Shown one piece after another: positions 9,433-17,787 of a stretch of DNA of 64,000 nt (positions within the stretch are counted from its first letter, which is position 1; each line of letters starts with the position of its first letter). Made by a program: the position numbers and the translations under genes. The notes beneath the pieces were generated by a model. That model worked only from the letters and a program-made list of their open reading frames with translations, was not told where the DNA came from and did not search any database. The stretch comes from Azoarcus sp. L1K30. GTDB taxonomy: Bacteria > Pseudomonadota > Gammaproteobacteria > Burkholderiales > Rhodocyclaceae. The stretch covers positions 1,253,462-1,317,461 of the forward strand of contig NZ_JAGRRD010000001.1 in the NCBI RefSeq assembly GCF_018122735.1, given 5' to 3'.

Positions 9433-9760
9433 CTTTGTCTCCTTATCCGCGGGACTCGGTGTCCCGCATTTCCCGCGCCGAGGCGATCTCCGTCGCCCGA
9501 TTCACCCAGCGAATCCAACTGCATGGTCAGTTCGCGTTGAAGTGAAGATATTGGGAAATCGATAAGACGAGTATTAGACTTTGGTTTAGACGGGGTGCTT
9601 GCCCGGGTGAGGATTGACTTGACACCGGCGAGCCGCAAACCGGACAAATATGCCGATTGTTAAGTGCCAGACCTGGAGAAGCTGAAACGCCTCCACGCTG
9701 GCCCGCATCACACCCGGCGCTGCTACACTGCAGACAGTCGCCCCTTTGCTGGAGCCCAGC
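9433..9760. promoter_or_regulatory. Divergent control region between tmoA and the FliD-like gene
   Basis: A 328-base non-coding stretch containing the tmo operon leader. Its main feature is the cluster of TTAGAC-like repeats at 9563-9591. No sigma-54 -24/-12 element (GG-N10-GC) reading towards tmoA was found, so a sigma-70 promoter activated by the TodT-type regulator is more likely. Confidence 0.6.
9563..9591 (-). promoter_or_regulatory. Candidate TodT/TmoT boxes upstream of tmoA
   Basis: The plus strand shows TAAGAC (9563-9568), TTAGAC (9574-9579) and TTAGAC (9586-9591), spaced 11 and 12 bases, close to one helical turn. Within this, TTAGAC-TTTG-GTTTAG (9574-9589) is an imperfect inverted repeat resembling the published tod box ATAAAC-N4-GTTTAT. 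It lies about 140 bases upstream of the tmoA start. Assignment to the TodS/TodT pair is an inference. Confidence 0.5.
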
Positions 9761-10630
9761 ATGAACATCGACCTCGCCGCCTTCCGCCTCAACGCGCTGG
9801 CCTCGCTGACCGCTTCGAACTCGAGCGGCACGAACACCAGCCGCAGCGGCACGGACTTCCTCAATACCCTGCTCGACGCCAAGCGCGCGCTGGTGTCGGT
9901 TTCAGGCTCAAACTCGGGCAGCGCCGCCTCGGCCCTGGGCGCATTGACGGGCACCGGCGGCGGGCTTTCGCAGCTGGAGTCGGTGCTGAGCCGGCTCGAA
10001 GCCAGCAACTCGACCTTCATGCGCAACTACAGCGCACGTGTCGCGGAAATCGGCGACGAGGCCACGGTGCTGGCGCAACTACGCGAACGCATGAGCACAC
10101 TGGGCACCGCGAGCCAGAGCCTCGGGGCGCTCGACACGACGGCCAGCGATGCCGACATCAAGGCGACGCTGCGCGACTTCCTCACGCGCTATAACCAGTG
10201 GGACACCGAGTTCGATCCCTATTTCGAGGACGGCGCACTGCTCGACGACAACCAGGCCGGCGAGGTCGCGCGCTTCTCGCTGCGCCGTGAGGTCGGCTCG
10301 ATCTTCAACGGCGCCGGCAAGGGCGGTTACGAGCTGGGCCTGACCGACATGGGGGTAAGCTTCAGCAAGGATGGTCAGCTGCAGCTCGACGAGGCCGCAT
10401 TCGATGCCGCGTTGGCCGGCGACCGCAAAGCCGCGCTGCAGACCCTCGCCAACGTCGCCAAAGGCTTCGGTGACGCGGCCAGGGTGCTCGCGTCCGATGG
10501 CCACCTGCTCGACCGTCGCATCGACAACGCCGAGCGCGCTGTCGCCTGGGCAGCCGACAATCAGAACAAGGTCGACGCCGAGTTCGGCCCCGGTGCCGTC
10601 AGCGCCCGCATCCGGGCCGCCCTGGACTGA
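9761..10630 (+). CDS. Orphan protein with FliD-like C-terminal region
   Basis: 289 residues, no signal peptide or membrane segment. The first 75 residues are rich in Ser, Asn, Gly and Thr. Residues about 100-285 resemble the C-terminal part of flagellar cap proteins (FliD): a long helix, a GQLQLDEAAFDAAL strand-helix unit followed by a coiled tail. No other flagellar gene is nearby and the length is well below FliD (about 450). The start MNIDLAAF is chosen because GGAG lies six bases upstream; an in-frame ATG at 9746 lacks a site. It could be a relict or a conserved orphan of unknown role. Confidence 0.6.
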   Translation: MNIDLAAFRLNALASLTASNSSGTNTSRSGTDFLNTLLDAKRALVSVSGSNSGSAASALGALTGTGGGLSQLESVLSRLEASNSTFMRNYSARVAEIGDEATVLAQLRERMSTLGTASQSLGALDTTASDADIKATLRDFLTRYNQWDTEFDPYFEDGALLDDNQAGEVARFSLRREVGSIFNGAGKGGYELGLTDMGVSFSKDGQLQLDEAAFDAALAGDRKAALQTLANVAKGFGDAARVLASDGHLLDRRIDNAERAVAWAADNQNKVDAEFGPGAVSARIRAALD

Positions 10631-10672
10631 GCCCGCTCGCCGCTGAACATCGCACCGGCGTGTAACGGCGTC

Positions 10673-11065
10673 TTACGCTGCTTCATGGCAGGCAACGCAG
10701 AGCTTGTTGCCGTCCGGATCCCGAAAATACGCGCCGTAGTAGTTCGCATGGTACTCGGGCCTCAGACCGGGCTTGCCTTCGCACGTGCCGCCAAGCCGAA
10801 GCGCAAGCGCGTGAACCAGATCGACCTGCGCCCGGCTCCGGGCGAGAAAGGCAACCATCTGGCCGTTCCCCGCATCGTGCGGCAATTGATTGAATGGGCG
10901 GCCGATGATGAATAGCGGTCTCGGATCGGGCGCAGACTGCCATCCTGCCCACGGCCTGTCGGATTCCTGAAAACGGAACCGAACGCCGAGCGCATCGAGC
11001 ACCGGCTTGTAGAACGCCAGCGCGCGATCGAAATCCGTGACGCCTACCATGATGTGGGAAAACAC
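10673..11065 (-). CDS. VOC-superfamily (glyoxalase-like) protein
   Basis: 130 residues with a single vicinal-oxygen-chelate fold: VFSHIMVGVTDFDRALAFY at the start and YFRDPDGNKLCVACH at the end. Small VOC proteins of this kind are metal-dependent lyases, isomerases or resistance proteins; substrate unknown. The GTG at 11065 is preferred because AGGGGG lies just upstream and the domain starts there; an ATG at 11113 would add 16 residues without homology. It is not the ring-cleavage dioxygenase, which is dmpB. Confidence 0.75.
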   Translation of the reverse strand: MFSHIMVGVTDFDRALAFYKPVLDALGVRFRFQESDRPWAGWQSAPDPRPLFIIGRPFNQLPHDAGNGQMVAFLARSRAQVDLVHALALRLGGTCEGKPGLRPEYHANYYGAYFRDPDGNKLCVACHEAA

Positions 11066-11187
11066 CTTGCCACCCCCTGTCTTTGCCCGAATCGCGAAAC
11101 AAACACGCGCCACCCACGTGGCGCCAACCGACCTGTTAGTGCAGCGTCACGTGCTGTTTGGCACATATGTTCGCCACGAGAGAAACG

Positions 11188-11357
11188 CCCTCCCCTTGTA
11201 TGTTCAAGGAAAGGGCAAGAACGGAACTCCTCCCCCCTTGAAGGGGAGGAAGCAAAAAGCTGCCCACCCGAACCTCGTCAGCAGGTCCCTTCCCCTTCAA
11301 GGGGAAGGACAGGATGGGGATGGGTTTGAAGTGCCGCCAACGAAATCCATCCCCCCG
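11188..11357. repeat. Intergenic palindromic repeat, copy A
   Basis: Contains the terminal motif CTTGTATGTTCAAGGAAAGGG split over 11195-11215, the palindrome CCCCTTGAAGGGG, the inner motif GAACCTCGTCAGCAGGTCC and the outer motif GATGGGGATGGGTTTGAAG. The same modules recur near 17.4, 43.4 and 54.9 kb. Fills most of the 334-base gap between the VOC and DUF1272 genes. No transposase is present. Confidence 0.8.
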
Positions 11358-11399
11358 ACCGTCACTCGAGATAAGTGCCATCAAAAGCACATCAGTACA

Positions 11400-11636
11400 C
11401 TAGCTGCGCTTCCCGCAACCGGCCGGATTGTAGATGCGCGTCGTGGACGGCGGATTGTTGGCCGGACGGCGTGGACGCGCAACCAGTTCGCCCCCGCAGT
11501 TCGGGCATGTTCCGCCGAGCACGGTGTCGGCACATGACGCGCAGAACGTACACTCGAACGAGCAAATGCGCGCCTCGGTGGAATCCGGTGGCAAGTCCTT
11601 GTCGCAGCACTCACAGCCTGGCCTGAGTTCAAGCAT
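11400..11636 (-). CDS. DUF1272 small cysteine-rich protein
   Basis: 78 residues with eight cysteines in paired motifs (CECC, CTFCASC, CPNCGG) that look like a zinc-ribbon or treble-clef pair. It matches the DUF1272 family in size and cysteine pattern. Function unknown. AGGAG precedes the ATG. Confidence 0.8.
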   Translation of the reverse strand: MLELRPGCECCDKDLPPDSTEARICSFECTFCASCADTVLGGTCPNCGGELVARPRRPANNPPSTTRIYNPAGCGKRS

Positions 11637-11675
11637 TCTGTTCTCCTGTTTGTCGAATCGTCGTCGCCACGGGCG

Positions 11676-12041
11676 TCAGTCAGTCGGGTTTTCCGCCGGT
11701 TTGCCGTCGGGGCTTCCATAAGCCCGTTCGACCTTCGCCACCCGGACCTCAAAGTGTTGGTACCAGTCACGCTTGCCCAGCGCCTGCGCGGCAAGGTGTT
11801 CGATATTGGCCTTCCATGCAGAAATCGCCTCCTCCGACGACCAGTATGAAACGGTGATGCCGAAGCCATCGGCACCGCGAGCGCTTTCGGCACCGAGAAA
11901 GCCGGCTTGCGCGGAGGCGAGTTCCACCATTCTGTCGGCCATCTTCCCGTATCCCGCATCCCCCTCCGTTCGCTGGGACGAAAAGATCACCGCGTAGTAC
12001 GGCGGCGCAGGCGTTGTGGCAAAGCGTGCAGGACTGTTCAT
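11676..12041 (-). CDS. Antibiotic biosynthesis monooxygenase (ABM)-like protein
   Basis: 121 residues with a ferredoxin-like ABM domain: YYAVIFSSQRT strand, GFLGAESARG, and the WSSEEAISAWK helix typical of this fold. Members are small cofactor-free monooxygenases or haem-binding proteins, many of unknown role. It stands 39 bases upstream of the DUF1272 gene in the same direction and could be co-transcribed. Confidence 0.75.
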   Translation of the reverse strand: MNSPARFATTPAPPYYAVIFSSQRTEGDAGYGKMADRMVELASAQAGFLGAESARGADGFGITVSYWSSEEAISAWKANIEHLAAQALGKRDWYQHFEVRVAKVERAYGSPDGKPAENPTD

Positions 12042-12177
12042 GATGATCGTCTGAAAAATTGGGGTTGGCGCATTTCACCACGCTGGCGCGATACCGCAGC
12101 CGGGGGCTTCTTCCTGTACGACTGCTTTCGGCACTGACACACCATCCATACGCAAGTTGAAGTCGAGGGTGGACCGG

Positions 12178-12705
12178 CTACGCGCTCAGGGCAGCGCACC
12201 GGGACAGCGTGTTGAAGTTTCTCGTCGTTGCCGCCACCTTCAGTTTTCGCTCGAAGAAATTGTTATTGAACTTCGAATCGCTGAGCTTCGTTGCATACAG
12301 CGTGTAAATCGCATCGCTCGTCACATGCACGCAGTCAGGTGAAAAATCGAGTTGGCGCAACGCATCGACCAGATGGGCTGATGGGGGCTGCGCCAGCAGG
12401 GAAAAGTACGTGCGGGAAGCCGCGTTCGAGGGGAAGGGATTGGCCTCCATCACCCGCCCGACGTCGGCATGCGTTCGGGCAATCACGACAATGTCGGCGC
12501 CGATTTCCCGGGCGATGGTCTCATGAACGAGCAACTGCACCGCGTGCCGATCGAGCGCCGACTTTGCGATGACGTTGCCGCTCTGAATGTAGGTCTGGAC
12601 ATCGACCAGCCCTGCGTCGCTCAGGGCAACGCGGAGCGCGCCCATGGGCACCTTGTTCTTGCCGGTAGGCATCACGCCACGCAGGAAGATCGCATAGTTA
12701 TTCAT
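12178..12705 (-). CDS. DUF1697 family protein
   Basis: 175 residues. The N-terminus MNNYAIFLRGVMPTGKNKVP and the following YIQSGNV are characteristic of DUF1697, a widespread small-protein family without an established function. The start at 12705 is where the family begins; the frame is open upstream. The ribosome site is weak. Confidence 0.8.
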   Translation of the reverse strand: MNNYAIFLRGVMPTGKNKVPMGALRVALSDAGLVDVQTYIQSGNVIAKSALDRHAVQLLVHETIAREIGADIVVIARTHADVGRVMEANPFPSNAASRTYFSLLAQPPSAHLVDALRQLDFSPDCVHVTSDAIYTLYATKLSDSKFNNNFFERKLKVAATTRNFNTLSRCAALSA

Positions 12706-12810
12706 CACGCCGGATACCCATGAATGACGACAAGCATGGCAGCGGACGCAGGACACCCCCGCTTACGCGATATGCGACGATGACAGGCCGAAAACGCCGT
12801 CGCCATCCAC

Positions 12811-13362
12811 TCAGCCCCCATGCTCGAGGATATGGGTCGGTACGCCGTCGATGCTGAACTGGTTCTTCTGCGCCCAATACGCCTTGATGCCCTCATCGCC
12901 TTTCTTGACGGCCCAGTCGCTCAGCAATTCGCGATCGCCCTCGTAACCGAAATAGGGCACCGCCATGCCGCAGGAAGTCTGTACCAGGTCGACGTCCAGA
13001 TCGAAGATCTGCCTGGCACCTGGCAGTGAAGGTAACAGCGCCTGCACCGCGTCCCACTCCGGGCTGGTCTTGTGAATCACTTTTGCCGTGCCGTAGAGGC
13101 GAAGAATGAGCGGCGCCCCCTCGAACGCGCAGAACATGATGGTCATTCTCGGGTCGAGCTGAACATGGGCCGCGGTTTCATTGCCACTGCCCGTCACATT
13201 GAGCCAGACGACACGCTTGTTGTTGATGATCCGCAGTGAGTCCATGCCTTTCGGAGAAATGTTCACCCGGCTATCGGCGGCCGCGGTTCCAACGAAGAAC
13301 ATCTTCTGCCGGGAAATGAACTCGACATGCTTTTCGGACAATTCGGGATATCTCTGGCCCAT
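12811..13362 (-). CDS. Pyridoxamine 5'-phosphate oxidase-like flavoprotein
   Basis: 183 residues with the split-barrel flavin-binding fold: FFVGTAAADSRVNISPKG and later RMTIMFCAFEGAPLILRLYG. This subgroup is usually annotated as a pyridoxamine 5'-phosphate oxidase family protein and binds FMN or F420-like cofactors; its substrate is unknown. GGAG precedes the ATG. A 12-bp perfect palindrome lies 29 bases upstream. Confidence 0.8.
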   Translation of the reverse strand: MGQRYPELSEKHVEFISRQKMFFVGTAAADSRVNISPKGMDSLRIINNKRVVWLNVTGSGNETAAHVQLDPRMTIMFCAFEGAPLILRLYGTAKVIHKTSPEWDAVQALLPSLPGARQIFDLDVDLVQTSCGMAVPYFGYEGDRELLSDWAVKKGDEGIKAYWAQKNQFSIDGVPTHILEHGG

Positions 13363-13390
13363 GGAAGTACTCCGGGAAAATGGGGGCTAA

Positions 13391-13402
13391 GGTCTGCAGA
13401 CC
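13391..13402. promoter_or_regulatory. Perfect 12-bp palindrome GGTCTGCAGACC
   Basis: A fully self-complementary 12-mer placed 29-40 bases upstream of the pyridoxamine-oxidase-like gene, where a repressor operator would sit. The size fits a dimeric regulator. No regulator is adjacent. Confidence 0.3.
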
Positions 13403-13479
13403 AAATTATGGAGTCCGAGATCTGAAGCGGGCGACTGATGCGACTCTACTGCACGCTGCATCGAATCGCGGCGCAGGCG

Positions 13480-13869
13480 TCAGCTGGATGGCAGCACGGC
13501 CACTGCATTGATCGTGAGTCGGGCTCCGGGTTTTGGCAGCGCCGCGATTCCGATGACAGTACGCGCCGGAAACGGTTCGGAGAAACACGCCGCGTAGGCC
13601 CGGTTCATCTCGGCAAAGTCTTCAACATGGACCAGGTTCACCTGGACGGATGTGATATCGGCCTCGGTACACCCCGCTGCCGCAACGAAGTCAATCACGT
13701 TCCGGAGGGCCTGCGCTGTCTGCGCATAGGCGGTGTCCCCTGCCAGCTCGCCGGTATTCGGATCGACGCCCGGCGTTCCGGAGACAAAGATCAGATTGCC
13801 GGACTTGACGGCATGGCTGTAGGGGCCGATGGGTTTGAATGAACTGCTCTCCAACAACTCTCTGGGCAT
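13480..13869 (-). CDS. RidA/YjgF family enamine deaminase
   Basis: 129 residues, the usual RidA size, with IGPYSHAVKSGNLIFVSGTPG near the start and the strand-turn ending RLTINAVAVLP. Archetypal RidA hydrolyses reactive enamines/imines; this member has SEPFPARTVIGIAALP with the Arg used for carboxylate binding. Several aromatic catabolic operons carry RidA-like hydrolases, but here it stands alone. Confidence 0.85.
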   Translation of the reverse strand: MPRELLESSSFKPIGPYSHAVKSGNLIFVSGTPGVDPNTGELAGDTAYAQTAQALRNVIDFVAAAGCTEADITSVQVNLVHVEDFAEMNRAYAACFSEPFPARTVIGIAALPKPGARLTINAVAVLPSS

Positions 13870-14053
13870 TTATTGCGCTCGCTTCTTTTCTCTGAGGATA
13901 GGGAGGAGACGGAAGTATCCCCTCCAGGTTTTGAGCAAAGGGGCGCACGGGCCCCGCTCTAAAGTCCGATCATGATGGACTGTGCCAATCGCCAAAGGCA
14001 CGACAAACGCCCTTGGCCCGACGGCAATCAGACTGCGAACTCCGGCAGCAAAC

Positions 14054-14800
14054 TCACCGCGCCATCAGCGCAAACACCCCCCACCCCATGTACTCGCGCG
14101 TATAAGTGGCGTAGCGCACGGGTTCCGAAGTCAGCTGGGCGCGAACCTGCTGCGCCAACTCGTCGTCGGGGTTCGCTTCAAGCCAGCAGCGCATGGTGAG
14201 CCATTTGGCCGCCTCGTACCGGTCCCAGCCGTCCTGGTTGGCCAGCACCATCTCGACGACGTCATAGCCCAGATCGCCGAACAACGCGAGAAGTTCCGGC
14301 AGCGGGAGAAAGTCGGAGATTGAGCTGGCAAGGCATCCCCTTGCAACGTCTTCGGTCGGCGGCAACTGCCGCCAGTAGGGCTCGCCGACCAGGATGATGC
14401 CTCCGGCCCGCAGGCTGCGCGCGAGCAGCGCAATCGTGCCGGCGACGCCTCCCCCGATCCAGGTGGCGCCCACACAGGCCGCCACGCTGACCTTGTCGTC
14501 GGACACATAACCGGCCGCATCGTCATGGATGAACGTCAGCTGATGCGCGACGCCAAGCTCTTCGGCACGACGCTTCGCTTGCCCGGTGAACAACGGACTC
14601 ATGTCGACGCCGGTGCCGGTGATGCCGTGGTCGCGGGCCCAGGTGCACAGCATCTCGCCCGAACCGCTGCCCAGGTCGAGCACCCGGGCTTCCGGCTGCA
14701 GGCGCAATGCCTCGCCGAGCGTGGCGTACTTATCCGGTGTAAATGGGTTGTGAATGCGATGGGCACTTTCAGTGATGTTGAAAATACGCGGGATATCCAT
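14054..14800 (-). CDS. SAM-dependent methyltransferase
   Basis: 248 residues, class I Rossmann methyltransferase. Motif I is VLDLGSGSGEM (about residues 40-50), motif II VDMSPLF, and motif post-I GGIILVGEPYW. Substrate unknown. The start MDIPRIFNITES was chosen because the frame upstream lacks homology and AAGGA lies upstream. Monocistronic. Confidence 0.8.
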   Translation of the reverse strand: MDIPRIFNITESAHRIHNPFTPDKYATLGEALRLQPEARVLDLGSGSGEMLCTWARDHGITGTGVDMSPLFTGQAKRRAEELGVAHQLTFIHDDAAGYVSDDKVSVAACVGATWIGGGVAGTIALLARSLRAGGIILVGEPYWRQLPPTEDVARGCLASSISDFLPLPELLALFGDLGYDVVEMVLANQDGWDRYEAAKWLTMRCWLEANPDDELAQQVRAQLTSEPVRYATYTREYMGWGVFALMAR

Positions 14801-14948
14801 TACCGGAGCTTTCCTTGTTTGCGCGATCCGATGTGCGTGCCGCCCGACATCGGTGGCACCTCTCTCTCGCTGAACTTCTCGAATACGGCCTTGCCGGCAC
14901 ATGTCACCAGCGCGGACCAGGGACCGGACGGCCCGCTGCGTTGAGCGC

Positions 14949-15491
14949 TTACGCCTGCGTTTCGTCGGGAATCAGCATCAGCAGATCCGTCACCCCGACA
15001 TCGACGCCAGCTTGTGACAGCAGCGTAGTCACCTGACCGCGGTGGTGGGTTTGATGATTGAAGAAATGCACGACGAGCGCGTAGAAGTTCCGCCTGGCGG
15101 CAATGCCCTTCGTGTTCGAATAGCCCAGGACGCAATCCAGATCAGGCTCGCTGATCGAACCCGCCCATTCCCTGATCATCTGATCGAGCAAGGCCCGGTG
15201 CCGTGAAAGGCCTTGAATGTCGGCGAACAGAATCTGATCGAGGCTCGCGGGAGCGGGCAAATCCCTGATGGCCAGGAGGGCCGGGTAGTTGGCCGGATGC
15301 GTCGAAAAGCGCTTCAACCAGATCGTGTCTGCAACGACCAGGTGGTTGAGGGAGCCGAGAATGGAGCCGAAGAATGCCTTTCTGTCGGCGCTCAATTCGT
15401 CGTCGGGCAGGCTACGGGCGGCCTCATACAGCTTGGCATTCATCCATTCGTTGTACTCGGCCATCAGGCGGACGTGCTCGGTTCGGTTCAT
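14949..15491 (-). CDS. DinB family protein
   Basis: 180 residues, a four-helix DinB/YfiT-type metalloprotein. It has the expected metal histidines: His in LNHLVVAD, and the HFFNHQTHHRGQ segment near residue 145. DinB-family proteins often act as thiol-dependent S-transferases; this one cannot be assigned further. The start MNRTEHVRLM is the family start. Confidence 0.85.
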   Translation of the reverse strand: MNRTEHVRLMAEYNEWMNAKLYEAARSLPDDELSADRKAFFGSILGSLNHLVVADTIWLKRFSTHPANYPALLAIRDLPAPASLDQILFADIQGLSRHRALLDQMIREWAGSISEPDLDCVLGYSNTKGIAARRNFYALVVHFFNHQTHHRGQVTTLLSQAGVDVGVTDLLMLIPDETQA

Positions 15492-15908
15492 GATGATCTC
15501 AAGAAAATAAGGGTTGAGGACACCGGCCGCCCGAGCGGTGAAGCCACGGAGGGAGATGACGCAAGAATGCGCGCCGACTCTCCGCCGGAAACTCACGAAC
15601 AATGCGCGAGCCTCACACACCCATGGCGGTCAGGAAGACCAGCACCGCCTCTCCGCAGCCGTCGCCATCGCAGTCGACATCGATTACGGCGCCCGACCGC
15701 ATCACCGGATACCTTCGGCATGCGCGCTACAGCTTACAAACAGCGCTCCTCCATGTCCATTGGGTAGGCGCCATTATTCGCACAAAATGGCGGGGTTCGA
15801 CTCCGGACACGCGAATGAGCGCCCCCGACCGCAACAGGGGCGACCGCTCCCCGGGCGGGCAACGGCCCACCTGACGCGGGCGCGCTACCTGCCTTCATTC
15901 AATGGCGA
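15492..15908. other. 417-base gap downstream of the phenol hydroxylase operon
   Basis: No convincing gene. A 29-codon minus-strand frame (15613-15702) with AAGG eight bases upstream reads MRSGAVIDVDCDGDGCGEAV and could be a tiny gene or a gene remnant, but nothing else supports it. No terminator with a U-run was recognised after dmpP. Confidence 0.4.
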
Positions 15909-16964
15909 TCAGATCGCCTTGAACAGCGGACTCCGCACCTGCTGCGCGTCGGCTGCCGAGATGAACTTCTCGGTGTAGATGTCGCGCTCGAACAACCGCC
16001 CCTGCATGAGCGTGGTGATGCAGGCATCGATCATCAGCGGCGGGCCGCACAGGTAGGCCTTGTGGTCGCGGAAGTCGTTGTCGAAAGCGTCCTTGGCGGC
16101 GTCATGCACATAGCCGCGGAAGCCGGTCCAGTCCGAGTTTTCGGGCTCGTCCGACAGCGCGGGCACGTAGCGGAAGTTGGCATGCCGCTCGGCCAGGGCC
16201 AGGAACGCATCGTGGTAGTACAGCTCGGCGCGGGTGCGCTGGCCGTAGACCAGGGTGATAGGCAAGTCGCAGCCTTCTTCGAGCAAGTCGAGAATCATCG
16301 AGCGCGGGCTCGAGAGCCCCGAGCCGCCAGCCATGAAGATCATGGGCATCTGCGCCGACTTCTTGACGAAGAAGCGCCCATAGGGCCCGCTGATGCGCAC
16401 CCGCTCGCCGGCCTGCAGTTGCTCGTGCACATAGGTGGTGCCCCTGCCGCCGGGGACGATGCGGATGTTCAGCTCCACTTCGCCATCGCTGGACGGCGCG
16501 CTGGCGATCGAGAACGCCCGGCTGCCGATGTCGCCCGGCAGCTGGAGGTTCACATACTGGCCGGCCTGGAAGCGGATCGGGTTATCGAGCCTGATCCACA
16601 CGCCCTTGATGGTCGGGGTGAGGGATTCGATGCGGGTGACCTCGCCATCGAAGTCGCGCACCGGCAGGTTCTCGGCGTCCGGATCTTCCTCGATGTCGGC
16701 TTCGATGGTGATGTCGCCCTCGACCGTGGCGCAGCAGGCCAGGCACTTGCCCTCGTCGCGCTCGAAGTCCATCAGCGCGAAGCTGGAGGCTTCGCCATGC
16801 TCGACCTCGCCGTCGAGGATGTCCACCTTGCAAGTAGCGCACAGGCCGTGACAGCAGGCGTGCGGCAGGTAGATGCCGGCGCGCAGCGCGGCATCGAGAA
16901 TGGTCTGGCCTTCCTCGATCTCGATGGTCTGGCCGAGGGGTTCGATGGTCAGTTCGTAGGACAC
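15909..16964 (-). CDS. dmpP: Phenol hydroxylase reductase component
   Basis: 351 residues (DmpP is 353). N-terminal 2Fe-2S ferredoxin domain with CCHGLCATC and a later CLACC, then FAD domain (SRAFSIAS) and NAD domain (FMAGGSGLSSPRSM). It feeds NADH electrons directly into the DmpLNO hydroxylase. Start is a GTG at 16964, with AAGGAG upstream. Last gene of the operon, 11 bases after dmpO. Confidence 0.95.
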   Translation of the reverse strand: MSYELTIEPLGQTIEIEEGQTILDAALRAGIYLPHACCHGLCATCKVDILDGEVEHGEASSFALMDFERDEGKCLACCATVEGDITIEADIEEDPDAENLPVRDFDGEVTRIESLTPTIKGVWIRLDNPIRFQAGQYVNLQLPGDIGSRAFSIASAPSSDGEVELNIRIVPGGRGTTYVHEQLQAGERVRISGPYGRFFVKKSAQMPMIFMAGGSGLSSPRSMILDLLEEGCDLPITLVYGQRTRAELYYHDAFLALAERHANFRYVPALSDEPENSDWTGFRGYVHDAAKDAFDNDFRDHKAYLCGPPLMIDACITTLMQGRLFERDIYTEKFISAADAQQVRSPLFKAI

Positions 16965-16975
16965 GGCGGGCTCCT

Positions 16976-17335
16976 TCAGAAACCGGCGCCGTTGAGGCCG
17001 TCGAGGCCCGGTGTGATGAAGTGAACGGCGGTCTTGTGGGTGATGCCGTTGTCGAGCAGCGACTTGTCCCGCGCCGGGGTGAAGGCTTCACCATCCTTGG
17101 ACCACTGCACGGCGGCCCAGTCGATCCTGGCGAAGTCCGGGTGGCGGCTGTAGGTGTCGGTCAGTTCCTTGTCGATGACTTCCTGGAAACTCATCGACGG
17201 CGGCAGCAGTTTGGCCACCGGGGCGTAGAACATCAGATGCCGGTCCCAGCAGAAATACACGACCTGCATGCCATGAAAATTGGCAGCGGCATCCTTGATG
17301 ACAGGGGCGACGGGGCGAATGGTTTGATAGGTCAT
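16976..17335 (-). CDS. dmpO: Phenol hydroxylase small hydroxylase subunit
   Basis: 119 residues, the size of DmpO, the gamma subunit of the phenol hydroxylase (alpha-beta-gamma)2 complex. The FHGMQVVYFCWDRHLMFYAP segment is typical. AGGAG precedes the ATG. Unusually, 452 bases including a repeat element separate it from dmpN. Confidence 0.92.
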   Translation of the reverse strand: MTYQTIRPVAPVIKDAAANFHGMQVVYFCWDRHLMFYAPVAKLLPPSMSFQEVIDKELTDTYSRHPDFARIDWAAVQWSKDGEAFTPARDKSLLDNGITHKTAVHFITPGLDGLNGAGF

Positions 17336-17420
17336 GTGTGTCTCCTGAATGTTGTTTGGTTTGGGTGCGATGGCGTGCGGCGGATGGCGTTGCGCTTATC
17401 CGCCCTACGGGTCGTGCGCT

Positions 17421-17690
17421 CCCTCCCCTTGTATGTTCAAGGAAAGGGCAGGAACAGAGCTCCTCCCCCTTCAAGGGGGGCGTAGCCGGGGTTTCGGCGA
17501 GCACTGCTCGCTGCCGGCGTAGCGGCGAGGCATTGCCGAGACTACCGGTTGGGAGGGGGATGGGTCTTGGTTGGCGACACTTGAAACCCATCCCCACCCC
17601 AACCCTCCCCTTGAAGGGGAGGGAGCAAGAGCAGCCTGCCCGAACCTGATTAGCTGGTTGCTTCCCTATCCCTGAACATACAAGCGGGAG
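17421..17690. repeat. Intergenic palindromic repeat, copy B, with terminal inverted repeats
   Basis: The most complete copy. 21-base ends at 17428-17448 and 17664-17684 are inverted repeats matching at 19 positions. Between them lie two facing modules: CCCCTTCAAGGGG with a GCGAGCACTGCTCGC palindrome, GGGATGGGT outer motif, then its mirror (ACCCATCCCC, CCCCTTGAAGGGGAGG) and GAACCTGATTAGCTGGTT. It looks like a non-autonomous, MITE-like insertion between dmpN and dmpO. The 452-base gap 17336-17787 holds nothing else recognised. Confidence 0.8.
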
Positions 17691-17787
17691 GTGTCGATCC
17701 TGCCCCTTCCGTGGATATACAAGAGGAGGGGCCCTTCGCTTCAGCTCGGAATGAACGGCACGACGACGCAAGTCATTTGCACGTCAC

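Noticed and set aside
10673..11065. VOC protein considered as a second extradiol dioxygenase
   Set aside because: Single-domain size of about 130 residues and the iron ligand pattern of XylE-type enzymes is missing.
15613..15702. 29-codon frame with a Cys-Asp-rich sequence downstream of dmpP
   Set aside because: Too short, no homology recognised; recorded only in the gap entry.
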